Notes under the pieces: generated by a model
The model's database searches: none
What the model saw: only the letters and a program-made list of their open reading frames with translations
What the model was told of the DNA's origin: nothing
DNA from: Seongchinamella sediminis
GTDB lineage: Bacteria; Pseudomonadota; Gammaproteobacteria; Pseudomonadales; Halieaceae
Direction of reading: 5' to 3'
Length of the DNA stretch: 41,589 nucleotides
Assembly: GCF_003457605.1 (NCBI RefSeq)
Contig: NZ_QRAN01000025.1
Coordinates: forward strand, 1,011-42,599
Position numbers and translations under genes: made by a program
In this document: one piece after another, positions 41,475 through 41,589 of the stretch
Layout: each line of letters begins with the position of its first letter
Numbering within the stretch: the stretch's first letter is position 1

Positions 41475-41589
41475 CAGGTTGCTGAAAAACTCCCTCAAAT
41501 GAGGGAAAATAGCGTAATCGCAGGTTGGAGGCCAAACAATGCGCGGTGATTACCAGGAAGGCGGTGACTTGTTCAGTTATGTGTCGCTG
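41475..41589 (+). mobile_element. Left end of an insertion sequence (cut by the window)
   Basis: CAGGTTGCTGAAAAAC at 41475 is a typical inverted-repeat end, preceded by CTAG (41471-41474), which may be the target site. A small palindrome CCCTCA-AA-TGAGGG (41492-41505) follows, and the transposase begins at 41539. The element continues past the end of the window. Family is probably IS1182/IS5-like, judged from the transposase start only. Confidence 0.65.
41539..41589 (+). CDS. Transposase, N-terminal fragment
   Basis: Seventeen codons from ATG 41539 (MRGDYQEGGDLFSYVSL) behind GGAGG (41527-41531). The pattern MRG-D-x(n)-FSYVS is the start of many IS1182/IS5-type DDE transposases. The frame runs out of the window. 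Confidence 0.65.
   Translation, partial: MRGDYQEGGDLFSYVSL

Noticed and set aside
1-41589. CRISPR array, tRNA or rRNA genes
   Set aside because: No repeat-spacer pattern and no cloverleaf or rRNA-like stretch was seen on either strand.

Overview
The window is high-GC, densely packed bacterial DNA with Shine-Dalgarno-led operons, many TGATG/ATGA-type overlaps and a complete clade I-like nitrous oxide reductase operon. The mix of nosRZDFYL, a large TonB-dependent receptor, RND efflux, a TPR/TolB-like signalling protein and an SDR-sulfotransferase pair suggests a marine gammaproteobacterium, perhaps of the Halieaceae (OM60/NOR5) type. That placement is inferred from gene style, not from a marker gene.

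Layout. (1) 1-2913: end of a short-chain dehydrogenase, a sulfotransferase and a conserved protein of unknown function. (2) 3008-5005 (minus): membrane TolB-like/TPR protein. (3) 5185-6062 (minus): a NorE/NorF-like pair (heme-copper oxidase subunit III-like plus a small partner). (4) 6251-9651: a redox or envelope-stress-like module with two small exported PepSY-like paralogues, a cytochrome b561-type membrane protein and, between them on the minus strand, an OmpR-type response regulator and its histidine kinase. The two PepSY genes share a nearly identical 24-bp promoter element. (5) 9838-13464: TetR regulator, membrane-fusion protein, FtsX/DevC-type permease and ABC ATPase, with a promoter-operator in front. 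(6) 13642-21459: nosR-nosZ-nosD-nosF-nosY-nosL, a full N2O-reducing operon, with a strong hairpin between nosR and nosZ. (7) 21553-24078 (minus): TonB-dependent receptor, with a perfect 16-bp palindrome upstream. (8) 24363-29152: three exported proteins in a row (HExxH metallopeptidase-like, DUF4412-like, and a Cys-rich protein with a phospholipase-A2-like CxxHDxC motif). (9) 29199-30591: CoA-binding protein and a divergent amidohydrolase-family protein. (10) 30639-36470: TetR regulator divergent from a two-adaptor RND pump, with a 19-bp palindrome in the shared promoter. (11) 36489-39322 (minus): an exported D-threonine-aldolase-like PLP protein and an alpha/beta-hydrolase lipoprotein. (12) 39514-41319: a CPA1/NhaP-like antiporter with a TrkA-N domain. 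(13) 41475-end: left end of an insertion sequence, cut by the window edge.

How the parts fit. NosZ reduces N2O in the periplasm. NosR (flavin and iron-sulfur) feeds it electrons, and NosD/F/Y and the NosL copper lipoprotein mature its copper sites. NorE/NorF-like proteins usually accompany nitric oxide reductase, but norCB is not in this window, nor is the flavin transferase (nosX/apbE) that NosR should need. The two TetR-controlled transporters look like inducible export systems. The least understood parts are the secreted trio at 24363-29152 and the PepSY/two-component module at 6161-9651.
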